A DNA stretch of 64,000 nt, from contig CP083650.1 in NCBI GenBank assembly GCA_020099315.1, positions 4,216,001 to 4,280,000 of the forward strand, read 5' to 3'. Source of the stretch: Citrobacter europaeus (lineage in GTDB: Bacteria; Pseudomonadota; Gammaproteobacteria; Enterobacterales; Enterobacteriaceae). Positions 33,101-41,646 of the stretch are shown here, piece after piece; position 1 is the stretch's first letter, and every line of letters begins with the position of its first letter. The notes below the pieces were generated by a model. The model was given only the letters and a program-made list of their open reading frames with translations. It did not search any database and was not told where the DNA came from. The translations under genes and the position numbers were made by a program.

Positions 33101-35548
33101 ATGAATACCTGCAAGATTGCGGCCTGTGGATGTGGGTTGCTGTTGTCATTTTCCGCTCAGGCTGTCGAATTCAACCTGAACGTACTGGATAAATCCATGC
33201 GCAACAGTGTGGATCTCTCTTTGCTGAAAGAAGATTCCGCAATAGCTCCCGGAAGCTATTTTGTTACCGTTGCCGTAAATAAAAATCAAATCTCCTCAGG
33301 TCGTCAGATAAGCTGGGAAAAACAGGGGGAGAGCGTCGCCGCTTGTATTCCATCTGAACTCGCCGGGCAACTGGGATTAAAAGAAAATATTTTAGGTTCA
33401 CTGCCTGTACAGCACGAGTGTGTCGATTTCACTGAATACTCTGATATCACCTTTACCTTAGATATGGCGAATCAACGTCTGGATATCAGTATTCCTCAGT
33501 CGCTATTGGCCTGGAAATCAGAAAGCTGGATGCCGCCCTCAACCTGGGATCACGGCGTGAACGGTCTGCTGTTCGACTACAACCTGTTTGCCAGCACCTA
33601 CCGTCCCAACGCAGGTGGAAGTACAGAAAACCTAAACTCCTATGGCACCGCGGGCCTGAACATGGGCGCATGGCGCTTACGTAGCGATTATCAGGTCAGC
33701 CAAAACCGCAGCGACGAAAGCACCGAAACAACGCGGAGTATTTCACGCACCTATCTTTTTCGTCCTCTCCCTTCGCTGGGCGCCAAACTCACTCTGGGAG
33801 AGACAGATTTAAGCTCCAATATCTTTGATGGCTTTTCTTATAATGGCGCGGCTATGGCGAGCGACGACCGTATGCTGCCATGGGAATTACGTGGCTACGC
33901 CCCACAAATCAGCGGGATCGCGCAAACCAATGCCACCGTCACCGTTAGCCACTCCGGTCGCTTGATTTATCAAACAAAAGTGGCCCCGGGCCCCTTTGTC
34001 ATTACCGATCTTAATCAATCCGTACAGGGAACGCTGGACGTAAAAATCACCGAAGAAGATGGCCGCACCAACACGTTTCAGGTTTCTGCCGCCTCCACGC
34101 CTTTTCTGACTCGTGAAGGACAGGTCCGTTATAAAATCGCGGCGGGTCGTGCCCGCCCGGACATCTCGCATCACGTAATTGATGATACCTTCGTCAGCGG
34201 CGAAGCCTCATGGGGCATGTTATCCAATACCTCGCTGTATGGCGGGATCCTCGCGGCAGGCAGCGATTACCGCTCTGCGGCGTTAGGAATTGGGCAGAAC
34301 ATGCTGTGGCTGGGGGCCGTGTCCTTTGATGTTACGCATTCCAGCAGTACGTTCGATGACGGCCATGAAGAAAGTGGCCTCAGCTATCGACTGAACTACA
34401 GTAAACGCTTTGATGCGACCAACAGTCAGGTTTCACTCGCGGCATATCGTTTCTCCGAGCGCGAATTTCATAGCTATGCCAACTTTGTCGCCCATCAATT
34501 CAATAATGCGGATACTCAGGACGAGAAGCAGACCGTAAGCATCTCTTTCAACCAGCCGATCGATCCGCTGCGGATGAACCTGTACGTCAGCGCACTGCGC
34601 CAGCAATGGTGGGATGGTGACAGCTCCACTACCGCGTCGGTGACCGCCGGTTTTAATTTCGATCTCGGTGACTGGAAAGGCTTATCGCTGTCGACATCCT
34701 TCAGTACAACGCACTACGAGGAGAGTGATAACGACAAGCAGGTTTACGTTTCGCTCTCCGTTCCTTTCGACTATGGTCGACGGTTGAATTACGACATGCG
34801 TAATAGCAGCAACACTACCAATACACTCTCGTGGAATGACTCCTCCGATCCACACAACACCTGGGGCGTATCAGCAGGAACCGCGACCGACAGGCCGAAC
34901 AACGGCGCGCAGTTCAGGGGAAATTACCAACATACCACCCCTGCAGGAGAACTGCAGTTCTCCGGAAGCTATGCCGCCAGCGACTACACCTCTGCCAGCG
35001 CCAGTTGGAACGGCTCAATGACCGCAACGGGCAACGGCATCGCGTTACATCGCCGCAGCTTTGGCAATGAACCCAGAGTCATGGTCGGGGCCGACGGCGT
35101 TGCCGACATTCCTGTGCAGGGCGACAGCAACCGTACAAACCATTTTGGCTATGCCGTTGTGCCGATGATTTCCAGTTATCAGCCCTCAACCATCGCCGTC
35201 AATATGAACGATCTGCCTGACGGCGTTACCGTTGATGAAACGATCACCTGTCAGACCTGGACCGAAGGCGCCATTGGCTACAAATCACTGGTATCACGCT
35301 CAGGCAAAAATATTACCGTCGCTATCAGAATGGAAAATGGCGACTTCCCGCCACTCGGCGCGATCGTACGTCAAATTGAAAACAACTCAGAAGTAGGAAT
35401 GGTCAGCGAAGATGGTCATGCCTGGCTTGGCGGTGTCGACAGTGGACAGCAGTTTACGGTGATGTGGGGTGACAAACAGACTTGCACCATCACTTTGCCA
35501 GACGCGCTGGATATCTCCACCCAGTATCTGATTTTACCTTGTCATTAA
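33101..35548 (+). CDS. yqiG: Fimbrial outer-membrane usher (YqiG-like)
   Basis: This 815-residue usher assembles and exports pilin subunits through a 24-strand barrel in the outer membrane. A signal peptide ends at AQA-VEF (about residue 22). It is followed by the N-terminal periplasmic domain that binds chaperone-subunit complexes (VEFNLNVLDKSMRNSVDLS), the barrel with a plug domain (GYAPQISGIAQTNATVTVS) and two C-terminal domains. The terminal Cys pair in DKQTCTI and LPCH is typical. In E. coli K-12 the equivalent gene carries an IS2 insertion, whereas here it is intact. Confidence 0.93.
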   Translation: MNTCKIAACGCGLLLSFSAQAVEFNLNVLDKSMRNSVDLSLLKEDSAIAPGSYFVTVAVNKNQISSGRQISWEKQGESVAACIPSELAGQLGLKENILGSLPVQHECVDFTEYSDITFTLDMANQRLDISIPQSLLAWKSESWMPPSTWDHGVNGLLFDYNLFASTYRPNAGGSTENLNSYGTAGLNMGAWRLRSDYQVSQNRSDESTETTRSISRTYLFRPLPSLGAKLTLGETDLSSNIFDGFSYNGAAMASDDRMLPWELRGYAPQISGIAQTNATVTVSHSGRLIYQTKVAPGPFVITDLNQSVQGTLDVKITEEDGRTNTFQVSAASTPFLTREGQVRYKIAAGRARPDISHHVIDDTFVSGEASWGMLSNTSLYGGILAAGSDYRSAALGIGQNMLWLGAVSFDVTHSSSTFDDGHEESGLSYRLNYSKRFDATNSQVSLAAYRFSEREFHSYANFVAHQFNNADTQDEKQTVSISFNQPIDPLRMNLYVSALRQQWWDGDSSTTASVTAGFNFDLGDWKGLSLSTSFSTTHYEESDNDKQVYVSLSVPFDYGRRLNYDMRNSSNTTNTLSWNDSSDPHNTWGVSAGTATDRPNNGAQFRGNYQHTTPAGELQFSGSYAASDYTSASASWNGSMTATGNGIALHRRSFGNEPRVMVGADGVADIPVQGDSNRTNHFGYAVVPMISSYQPSTIAVNMNDLPDGVTVDETITCQTWTEGAIGYKSLVSRSGKNITVAIRMENGDFPPLGAIVRQIENNSEVGMVSEDGHAWLGGVDSGQQFTVMWGDKQTCTITLPDALDISTQYLILPCH

Positions 35549-35561
35549 TTAAGGATGAAAA

Positions 35562-36293
35562 ATGGCATTATTCAAAGGATTACCAATTGTATTACTCGCC
35601 TTATCGCTCACCAGCCAGGCGGCAATTCAGCCTGACAGAACGCGGATTATCTTCAACGGCAACGATAAGGCCAGCAGTCTGAAAATTGAAAACCAGAGCA
35701 AGCAGTTACCTTATCTTGCTTACTCGTGGATTGAAGATGAAAAAGGTAATAAGGATGACTCTTTTTTAGTCGCCCTGCCCCCAATACAGCGGTTAAACCC
35801 TGGGGCAATTTCGCAGGTGAGAATTGTTAAGCAAGATAAAGCACGCTCGCTTCCTCAGGATCGGGAATCACTGTTTTACTTTAATGTTAGGGAAATTCCA
35901 CCTGCACCAGAAAATAAAGGCAACAATGCCATCGTGCAGATGGCGCTGCAATCCCAGTTGAAATTATTCTGGCGTCCAGCGGCTTTGAAGAAAAAGCCGG
36001 GTAGTGAAGTTGAACTTCAGCTCAAAGTTAGCCAACAGGGAAATACGCTGTTGGTTAATAATCCTACCGCCTACTACATTACGTTGGCTTTTTTTGGCAA
36101 AGACAGCAAAAGCCAATTGTCAGGCTTTAGCAGTAAAATGATTGCCCCTTTTTCCTCTGTTACATTAAATGCCGGCGGTTATAACGGAAATGCGTTCGCA
36201 CTGGGATATATGGATGATTATGGCGGACTGCGCATGCTGAACGTGAAATGCCATGGTCAATGCGATCTTATCGTGCCGGAGGCCAGAAAATGA
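35562..36293 (+). CDS. yqiH: Periplasmic fimbrial chaperone (YqiH-like)
   Basis: This 243-residue chaperone with two immunoglobulin-like domains caps pilin subunits in the periplasm. A signal peptide ends near residue 20 (TSQA-AIQ). The family signature DRESLFYFNVREIPP lies in the first domain, with conserved Arg in PDRTRI and Lys in the G1-loop region. A Cys pair near the C-terminus (KCHGQC) is present. It overlaps the next gene by 4 bases (ATGA). Confidence 0.93.
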   Translation: MALFKGLPIVLLALSLTSQAAIQPDRTRIIFNGNDKASSLKIENQSKQLPYLAYSWIEDEKGNKDDSFLVALPPIQRLNPGAISQVRIVKQDKARSLPQDRESLFYFNVREIPPAPENKGNNAIVQMALQSQLKLFWRPAALKKKPGSEVELQLKVSQQGNTLLVNNPTAYYITLAFFGKDSKSQLSGFSSKMIAPFSSVTLNAGGYNGNAFALGYMDDYGGLRMLNVKCHGQCDLIVPEARK

Positions 36294-37363
36294 TCCGCAC
36301 GCTACGGTTATTTCTGCTGTTAATATTCATCGCGCTCCCTTTTCGTTCAGCGCTGGCGGTTCACTGCTATCTGGGAGCCACCGGTGGTCCTGTTGAAGGT
36401 TATACCGCTATCGAGCCGTTTGCAGTCCCTAACAACGCCAAACCCGGGGACAAAATCTGGGAAAGCAACGATATAAAAATCCCCGTCTACTGCGATAACG
36501 CAACCTCCGAAAATGCTTATAGCAGCGAAAACGTCTACGCTTGGGTCAACCCCTACACCTCAGTCAACGATACCTATTATCAACTTGGCGTCACCTATGA
36601 AGGCGTTGATTATGACGCCACGCAAGGTGCGGTCAATATTGATACACATCAGTGCATTGATAATCAGAAGCTTAAGATCTATACCCCCGCGCAAATCAAA
36701 GCCAGCGGTTGGGAACATTATCTCTGTTCAGGTAATGCAGAAGATACGCACTATTCAAGAACGTTCATTGCCCGCATGCGCCTGTACGTAAAAGTGATTT
36801 CGATGCCCCCCCACGACTACGCCAGTAGCATCGGTGATTATATTCTGGTGCAGTTTGATGGTGTTGGCGGGATTAACGTCAGCCCGGATGCCTCGAACCT
36901 GAAATATCACGTCACCGGCTTAGATCAAATTCGCGTGCTGGACTGTAGCGTGAAATTCAATATTTTCCCGGAAAATCAGACTATTGATTTTGGCACCTTC
37001 AATAATATGGAGATTAACGCCAAAACGCTGACAAAAGCGTTCTCGATTAAAACAACCAAGAATCTGAATTCTGACAGTGGATGTACCGATACGTTTAAGG
37101 TTTCATCATCATTCTATACCACAGAAGAATTGGCAGAAAATGACACATCCTTAAGAATCGGCAATGGTTTACAATTAAAAATACGCAATACGGAAGATAA
37201 TACGCTCTCAACCTATAACGCCTACTCTGAGTATGCTGAATTCGATACAGAATTACTGACCAGAGAGAAAAGTTATCAGGCTGAATTAAGCCAGGTGACT
37301 GGCGATACCGTAAAGACTGGCCCTTTCGAAACGGTAGTATTATTTAAAATTAACTACAACTAA
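36290..37363 (+). CDS. yqiI: Fimbrial tip adhesin (YqiI-like)
   Basis: This 357-residue secreted protein has a signal peptide ending ALA-VHC (about residue 23), an N-terminal receptor-binding region with several Cys, and a C-terminal pilin domain starting near residue 220 (VLDCSVKFNIFP). It ends in FETVVLFKINYN with the penultimate aromatic needed for donor-strand exchange. The two-domain build is that of a tip adhesin. The receptor is unknown. I chose the ATG overlapping the chaperone stop codon. A strong terminator ends the operon. Confidence 0.9.
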   Translation: MIRTLRLFLLLIFIALPFRSALAVHCYLGATGGPVEGYTAIEPFAVPNNAKPGDKIWESNDIKIPVYCDNATSENAYSSENVYAWVNPYTSVNDTYYQLGVTYEGVDYDATQGAVNIDTHQCIDNQKLKIYTPAQIKASGWEHYLCSGNAEDTHYSRTFIARMRLYVKVISMPPHDYASSIGDYILVQFDGVGGINVSPDASNLKYHVTGLDQIRVLDCSVKFNIFPENQTIDFGTFNNMEINAKTLTKAFSIKTTKNLNSDSGCTDTFKVSSSFYTTEELAENDTSLRIGNGLQLKIRNTEDNTLSTYNAYSEYAEFDTELLTREKSYQAELSQVTGDTVKTGPFETVVLFKINYN

Positions 37364-37365
37364 GC

Positions 37366-37399
37366 GCAAAAAGCCGATGACATTGCATCGGCTTTTTGC
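37366..37399. terminator. Bidirectional terminator, fimbrial operon / ribB
   Basis: A perfect 14-bp stem with GCAAAAAGCCGATG and its complement encloses ACATTG. A- and T-runs on the two arms let it stop both the fimbrial operon and the convergent ribB transcript. Confidence 0.93.
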
Positions 37400-37422
37400 T
37401 GTTTTACCCGTTCGTCTTGCGA

Positions 37423-38076
37423 TTAGCTGGCTTTGCGCTCATGCGCCTGACGGTAGGCCACCAGATCTTCGATAGTAACCACCGCCATATTATGCTTGCC
37501 GGCAAATTCGATGCATTCTGGCGCACGCGCCATGGTGCCATCGTCGTTAGTCAGTTCGCACAGCACGCCTGCCGGTTTAAACCCTGCCAGCGTCATCAGG
37601 TCGATGGTTGCTTCAGTATGACCACCGCGAGTCAACACGCCGCCTGCCTGAGCACGCAGCGGGAAAACGTGCCCCGGACGGTTAAGATCGGAAGGTTTGG
37701 CGCCATCCTTAATTGCCGCACGCACCGTAGTCACACGGTCCGCAGCGGAAACACCGGTGGTCACGCCCTCTGCTGCTTCAATGGTCACGGTAAAACCGGT
37801 ACCGTAGGCGCTGGTGTTATTTTCCACCATCATTGGCAGATCGAGCTGTTTGCGTCGGTCTTCAGTGATGCACAGGCATACAATACCGCTGCCGTGGCGG
37901 ATGGTCAGCGCCATCTGTTCAACGGTCATGGTTTCTGCCGGGAAAATCATATCGCCTTCGTTTTCACGATCTTCGTCGTCAAGCACCATCACACCGCGTC
38001 CTTCACGCAGCGCAGACAGCGCATGTTCAACACGTTCGAAAGGCGTACCAAAAGAGGAAAGTAGCGTCTGATTCAT
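37423..38076 (-). CDS. ribB: 3,4-dihydroxy-2-butanone-4-phosphate synthase
   Basis: This 217-residue cytoplasmic enzyme converts ribulose 5-phosphate into 3,4-dihydroxy-2-butanone 4-phosphate and formate for riboflavin synthesis. The catalytic acidic loop DDEDRENEGD (about residues 33-42), RHGSGIVC and RGGHTEATIDL are present. It is monofunctional with no fused GTP cyclohydrolase domain. Length equals E. coli RibB. It is preceded by an FMN riboswitch in its roughly 250-base leader. Confidence 0.97.
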   Translation of the reverse strand: MNQTLLSSFGTPFERVEHALSALREGRGVMVLDDEDRENEGDMIFPAETMTVEQMALTIRHGSGIVCLCITEDRRKQLDLPMMVENNTSAYGTGFTVTIEAAEGVTTGVSAADRVTTVRAAIKDGAKPSDLNRPGHVFPLRAQAGGVLTRGGHTEATIDLMTLAGFKPAGVLCELTNDDGTMARAPECIEFAGKHNMAVVTIEDLVAYRQAHERKAS

Positions 38077-38145
38077 GGTAAAAAAACCTCACTAAAATTA
38101 TGGTTACCAGAATCAGGGCAGTCTTAGGAGTACCGTCTAAGCGGC

Positions 38146-38186
38146 AAAAAAATAACGTGAGCGGGTCCATGCCCGACTGGATCGTT
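38146..38186 (-). terminator. Riboswitch expression-platform hairpin
   Basis: On the minus strand, TAACG at the 3' edge of the aptamer pairs with CGTTA, enclosing a CGGG/CCCG inner stem, and is directly followed by seven T. This fits an FMN-dependent terminator between aptamer and ribB. Confidence 0.65.
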
Positions 38187-38325
38187 ACTCTCTCCCATCC
38201 GGACTCTAACCGTCGGCCCCGGAATTACACCGGATCTGCTGACCTTTTTGCCGTAACAAAAAGCGCTCGCGGGCTTTCAACATTCGTTGATTTACCGCCG
38301 GTGGGGAATTTCGCCCCGCCCTGAG
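38187..38325 (-). promoter_or_regulatory. FMN riboswitch (RFN element) of ribB
   Basis: On the minus strand the conserved RFN blocks appear in order: AGGGCGGGGCGAAATTCCCC, the ACCGGCGGTA arm, AGCCCGCGAGC, GATCCGGTG(T)AATTCCGG and GCCGACGGT, ending in GGAGAGAG. FMN binding reduces ribB expression. A short open frame on the plus strand inside it is an artefact. Confidence 0.95.
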
Positions 38326-38464
38326 AATAAGCGGGTTAACTATAACGCTATTGATTACCTTCATCAACGCCTTTGCTCGTCTTAGCTTCACACAATTCTG
38401 GTTTATGCCTGTGCCAGTTCGCACTACAATAGGCAGCAACACGTACCAGTTCAGGGAAACCACA

Positions 38465-38761
38465 ATGATTGACCCGAAAAAAATTGAGCAGATTGCTCGT
38501 CAGGTTCACGAGTCGATGCCGAAAGGGATCCGCGAGTTTGGCGAAGACGTCGAGAAGAAAATTCGTCAAACGCTGCAGTCACAGCTAACCCGTCTGGATC
38601 TGGTAAGCCGTGAAGAGTTTGATGTACAGACTCAGGTTTTGCTGCGTACCCGTGAAAAACTGGCGCTGCTTGAGCAACGTCTGACTGAGCTGGAGTCGCG
38701 TGAAAAAACGGCAGAAGTTAAGCCTGCCCCCGCGATCCCGCCAGTCGATCCGCAAGAGTAA
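38465..38761 (+). CDS. ubiK: Ubiquinone biosynthesis accessory factor UbiK (YqiC)
   Basis: This 98-residue cytoplasmic or peripheral membrane protein belongs to the BMFP family, helps assemble the aerobic Ubi complex and affects membrane fusion in vitro. It starts MIDPKKIEQIARQVHESMP, has an amphipathic helix and then a coiled coil (about 50-80, LLRTREKLALLEQRLTELE), and ends in a Pro-rich tail. An upstream in-frame ATG would add 38 residues not found in the family, so I chose the ATG at 38465. Confidence 0.94.
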   Translation: MIDPKKIEQIARQVHESMPKGIREFGEDVEKKIRQTLQSQLTRLDLVSREEFDVQTQVLLRTREKLALLEQRLTELESREKTAEVKPAPAIPPVDPQE

Positions 38762-38768
38762 AACGACA

Positions 38769-38790
38769 ACGGGCCGCAAGGCCCGTTTTT
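38769..38790 (+). terminator. Rho-independent terminator of ubiK
   Basis: Stem ACGGGCC/GGCCCGT with a GCAA tetraloop and a run of five T begins 7 bases after the ubiK stop, between convergent ubiK and glgS. Confidence 0.9.
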
Positions 38791-38793
38791 CTG

Positions 38794-38994
38794 TTAGTGT
38801 TCCAGTTCTAGCTTCCTGGCCTCTGTAGCCTGCTGGCAGTACAGCGCATAGCGTTTGCAAAACCAGCTACGATGTTCTTCATCCATGTTCCCAGTTATCG
38901 CCTGGATATCAACGGGATGGCCCTCAGCCTGCATCCTGGCAAAACTACGGGCCAGGAAATCGAAATTGTTCATTGAATACATATTGCTGTTCAT
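38794..38994 (-). CDS. glgS: Surface composition regulator GlgS (ScoR)
   Basis: This 66-residue protein has the core NNFDFLARSFARM, DEEHRSWFCKRYALYCQQ and a final LELEH, matching E. coli GlgS. It was first linked to glycogen synthesis and later shown to restrain motility and surface adhesins. I chose the ATG at 38994, since GGAGGG lies 8 bases upstream and the first ATG (39000) is only 2 bases from that site. In E. coli it is under stationary-phase and CRP control. Confidence 0.93.
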   Translation of the reverse strand: MNSNMYSMNNFDFLARSFARMQAEGHPVDIQAITGNMDEEHRSWFCKRYALYCQQATEARKLELEH

Positions 38995-39260
38995 GAGCAT
39001 ACCCTCCAGTTATTGAATATCTGCTAAGGCCATATGCTTTTTCTAATTTCAGTATTTCCCTGGATACGAAGTTATTCTGTACATATTGTGCGCAAAAAAA
39101 CCGTCTGCTTCACAGTTTCCTACGAAATCTAAGAGGGGGATGACCCCCTTTTCGGATTTAAGGTCAGGGTGACGCATGTTATTGTAACGACATGTAAAAG
39201 TAAGGGGTAAAACCATTACTTTTGATACTGACAGGGAACGCAGTAACAGGAGGAAACAAC

Positions 39261-39890
39261 TTGGTATTATTCACGGATTACAACAGCCCCTACCTGTTTG
39301 CTATTTCATTTGTACTGCTGATTGGCCTACTGGAAATCATCTCTCTGATTTTTGGCCATTTTCTTTCAGGTGCGCTTGATGCTCACCTCGAACATTACGA
39401 TGCCCTGACCTCCGGCAATATCGGCCAGGCGCTTCACTATCTCAATATCGGGCGGATCCCGGCGCTGATCGTACTGTGCTTACTCGCAGGCTTCTTTGGA
39501 CTCTTCGGTATCCTCCTTCAGCATGGCTGGGTCACGCTGTGGCAAGCACCGCTCAGCAATCTGCTGCTCGCGCCGGTGAGCTTTATTTTTGCGGTCTTCG
39601 CCGTGCATTACAGCGGGAAAATTATCGCCCCCTGGTTGCCACGGGATGAAACCACCGCCCTCGCTGAAGATGAGTTTATCGGCAGCATGGCAATTATTAC
39701 CGGCCATTCTGCGAGTGCCGGAACCCCATGCGAAGGCAAATTTACCGACAAGTTTGGGCAGACCCACTATGTGCTGCTGGAGCCTGAAGCGGGCAAAGAA
39801 TTCAAAAAAGGAGACAAGGTGCTGATTATTTGCCGACTCTCTGCAACGCGTTACCTGGCCGAGCTAAACCCCTGGCCGACTGTTTTATAA
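39261..39890 (+). CDS. yqiJ: Inner-membrane protein YqiJ (NfeD/OB-fold)
   Basis: This 209-residue inner-membrane protein has three hydrophobic segments (about 10-35, 67-95 and 100-120) and a C-terminal OB-like domain (GSMAIITGHSA...GDKVLIICRLSATRYLAE). It is the partner of the flotillin-like YqiK. The start is a TTG at 39261: AGGAGG lies 7 bases before it and the resulting VLFTDYNSPYLFAISF aligns with the E. coli N-terminus. An earlier in-frame ATG has no such support. yqiK follows after 23 bases. Confidence 0.93.
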   Translation: MVLFTDYNSPYLFAISFVLLIGLLEIISLIFGHFLSGALDAHLEHYDALTSGNIGQALHYLNIGRIPALIVLCLLAGFFGLFGILLQHGWVTLWQAPLSNLLLAPVSFIFAVFAVHYSGKIIAPWLPRDETTALAEDEFIGSMAIITGHSASAGTPCEGKFTDKFGQTHYVLLEPEAGKEFKKGDKVLIICRLSATRYLAELNPWPTVL

Positions 39891-39913
39891 TTTTATACAG
39901 AGGGACCTTATAG

Positions 39914-41581
39914 ATGGATGATGTTTTTGGCATGTTACCTTCATGGATGTTTACCGCCATTGTCGCGGTGATCGTCTTAGTAATTATCGGGATTATTTTT
40001 GCCCGCCTGTATCGCCGCGCGTCTGCTGAACAGGCGTTTGTGCGTACCGGCCTTGGCGGGCAAAAAGTGGTGATGAGCGGCGGCGCAATTGTCATGCCTA
40101 TCTTCCACGAAATTATTCCTATCAACATGAACACCCTCAAACTTGAGGTGAGCCGTTCAACTGTCGACAGTCTCATCACCAAAGACCGTATGCGCGTGGA
40201 TGTCGTCGTCGCCTTTTTCGTGCGTGTAAAACCGTCTGTGGAAGGTATTGCTACCGCCGCACAGACGCTGGGACAGCGAACGCTGTCACCAGAGGATTTA
40301 CGTGTGCTAATAGAAGATAAGTTTGTCGATGCCCTGCGTGCCACTGCTTCGCAGATGACCATGCATGAACTGCAGGATACGCGTGAAAACTTCGTTCAGG
40401 GCGTACAAAATACCGTCGCGGAAGACCTGTCCAAAAACGGCCTGGAACTGGAGAGCGTTTCACTCACCAACTTTAACCAGACCGAAAAAGTCCATTTCAA
40501 CCCCAATAACGCCTTTGATGCCGAGGGTCTGACCAAGCTGACCCAGGAAACGGAACGTCGTCGTCGCGAACGTAACGAAGTCGAGCAGGACGTAGAAGTT
40601 GCCGTTCGAGAGAAAAACCGTGATGCGCTGTCGCGCAAGCTGGAGATCGAGCAGCAGGAAGCCTTCATGACGCTCGAGCAGGAGCAGCAGGTGAAAACCC
40701 GCACGGCCGAGCAAAACGCCAAAATTGCCGCCTTTGAAGCCGAACGTCATCGTGAAGCTGAACAGACGCGTATCCTTGCTGAACGCCAGATTCAGGAAAC
40801 AGAAATCGAGCGCGAACAGGCGGTGCGTTCAAGAAAAGTCGAGGCCGAGCGTGAAGTTCGCATCAAAGAGATCGAACAGCAGCAGGCAACGGAGATCGCC
40901 AACCAGACCAAGTCCATCGCTATTGCCGCCAAGTCCGAACAGCAGTCTCAGGCTGAAGCACGCGCTAACGATGCGCTGGCCGAAGCGGTTCGCGCCCAGC
41001 AAAACGTAGAAACCACCCGTCAGACTGCAGAAGCGGATCGTGCCAAACAGGTGGCGTTGATTGCCGCCGCGCAGGATGCGGAAACACAGGCCGTTGAGCT
41101 AACCGTACGTGCGAAAGCGGAGAAAGAAGCGGCAGAATTGCAGGCCGCCGCGATTGTTGAACTGGCTGAAGCCACGCGGAAAAAAGGTCTGGCGGAAGCA
41201 GAAGCACAACGCGCGCTGAACGATGCCATCAACGTGCTTTCCGACGAACAGACCAGTCTGAAATTTAAGCTGGCCCTGCTGCAGTCCCTGCCAGCAGTCA
41301 TTGAGAAATCCGTTGAGCCAATGAAGTCTATCGATGGGATCAAGATTATTCAGGTTGATGGTCTCAATCGCGGCGGTGCAGTCGGTGAAGTGACCGCAGG
41401 TAACGTAAACGGTGGGAATCTGGCGGAGCAAGCATTATCCGCAGCTCTTGCCTATCGTACACAAGCGCCGCTGATTGACTCGCTGTTAAATGAAATTGGT
41501 TTGTCCGGCGGTTCGCTGTCGGCGCTGGCCGATCCGCTGAAAAACAGCCCACAGCCTGTTGAGAAAACGACTGAAGAATAA
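39914..41581 (+). CDS. yqiK: Flotillin-like SPFH protein YqiK
   Basis: This 555-residue protein is anchored by an N-terminal membrane helix (about 7-30), followed by an SPFH/band-7 domain (about 30-220) and a long charged coiled coil (about 220-430) rich in Glu, Arg, Ala and Gln repeats. The C-terminus is Gly/Asn-rich, then hydrophobic. Flotillin-like proteins organise membrane microdomains, and YqiJ/YqiK form a typical NfeD-flotillin pair. The coiled-coil codons produce several false open frames on the opposite strand. Confidence 0.96.
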   Translation: MDDVFGMLPSWMFTAIVAVIVLVIIGIIFARLYRRASAEQAFVRTGLGGQKVVMSGGAIVMPIFHEIIPINMNTLKLEVSRSTVDSLITKDRMRVDVVVAFFVRVKPSVEGIATAAQTLGQRTLSPEDLRVLIEDKFVDALRATASQMTMHELQDTRENFVQGVQNTVAEDLSKNGLELESVSLTNFNQTEKVHFNPNNAFDAEGLTKLTQETERRRRERNEVEQDVEVAVREKNRDALSRKLEIEQQEAFMTLEQEQQVKTRTAEQNAKIAAFEAERHREAEQTRILAERQIQETEIEREQAVRSRKVEAEREVRIKEIEQQQATEIANQTKSIAIAAKSEQQSQAEARANDALAEAVRAQQNVETTRQTAEADRAKQVALIAAAQDAETQAVELTVRAKAEKEAAELQAAAIVELAEATRKKGLAEAEAQRALNDAINVLSDEQTSLKFKLALLQSLPAVIEKSVEPMKSIDGIKIIQVDGLNRGGAVGEVTAGNVNGGNLAEQALSAALAYRTQAPLIDSLLNEIGLSGGSLSALADPLKNSPQPVEKTTEE

Positions 41582-41590
41582 GATATAGAA

Positions 41591-41634
41591 TTGCCGGATG
41601 GCAACGCTGACGCGTTTTATCCGCCATCCGGCAA
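41591..41634. repeat. REP element
   Basis: A REP hairpin with GCCGGATGGC and GCCATCCGGC arms lies between the convergent yqiK and hldE. Confidence 0.88.
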
Positions 41635-41646
41635 ACTTTCCAGGTG

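Noticed and set aside
38100..38324. 74-codon open frame on the plus strand upstream of ubiK
   Set aside because: It lies entirely in the FMN riboswitch and leader of ribB on the other strand; the conserved bases are explained by the aptamer.
41582..41646. Sib/Ibs toxin-antitoxin repeats, found between yqiK and hldE in E. coli
   Set aside because: The gap is only 65 bases and is filled by a single REP hairpin.
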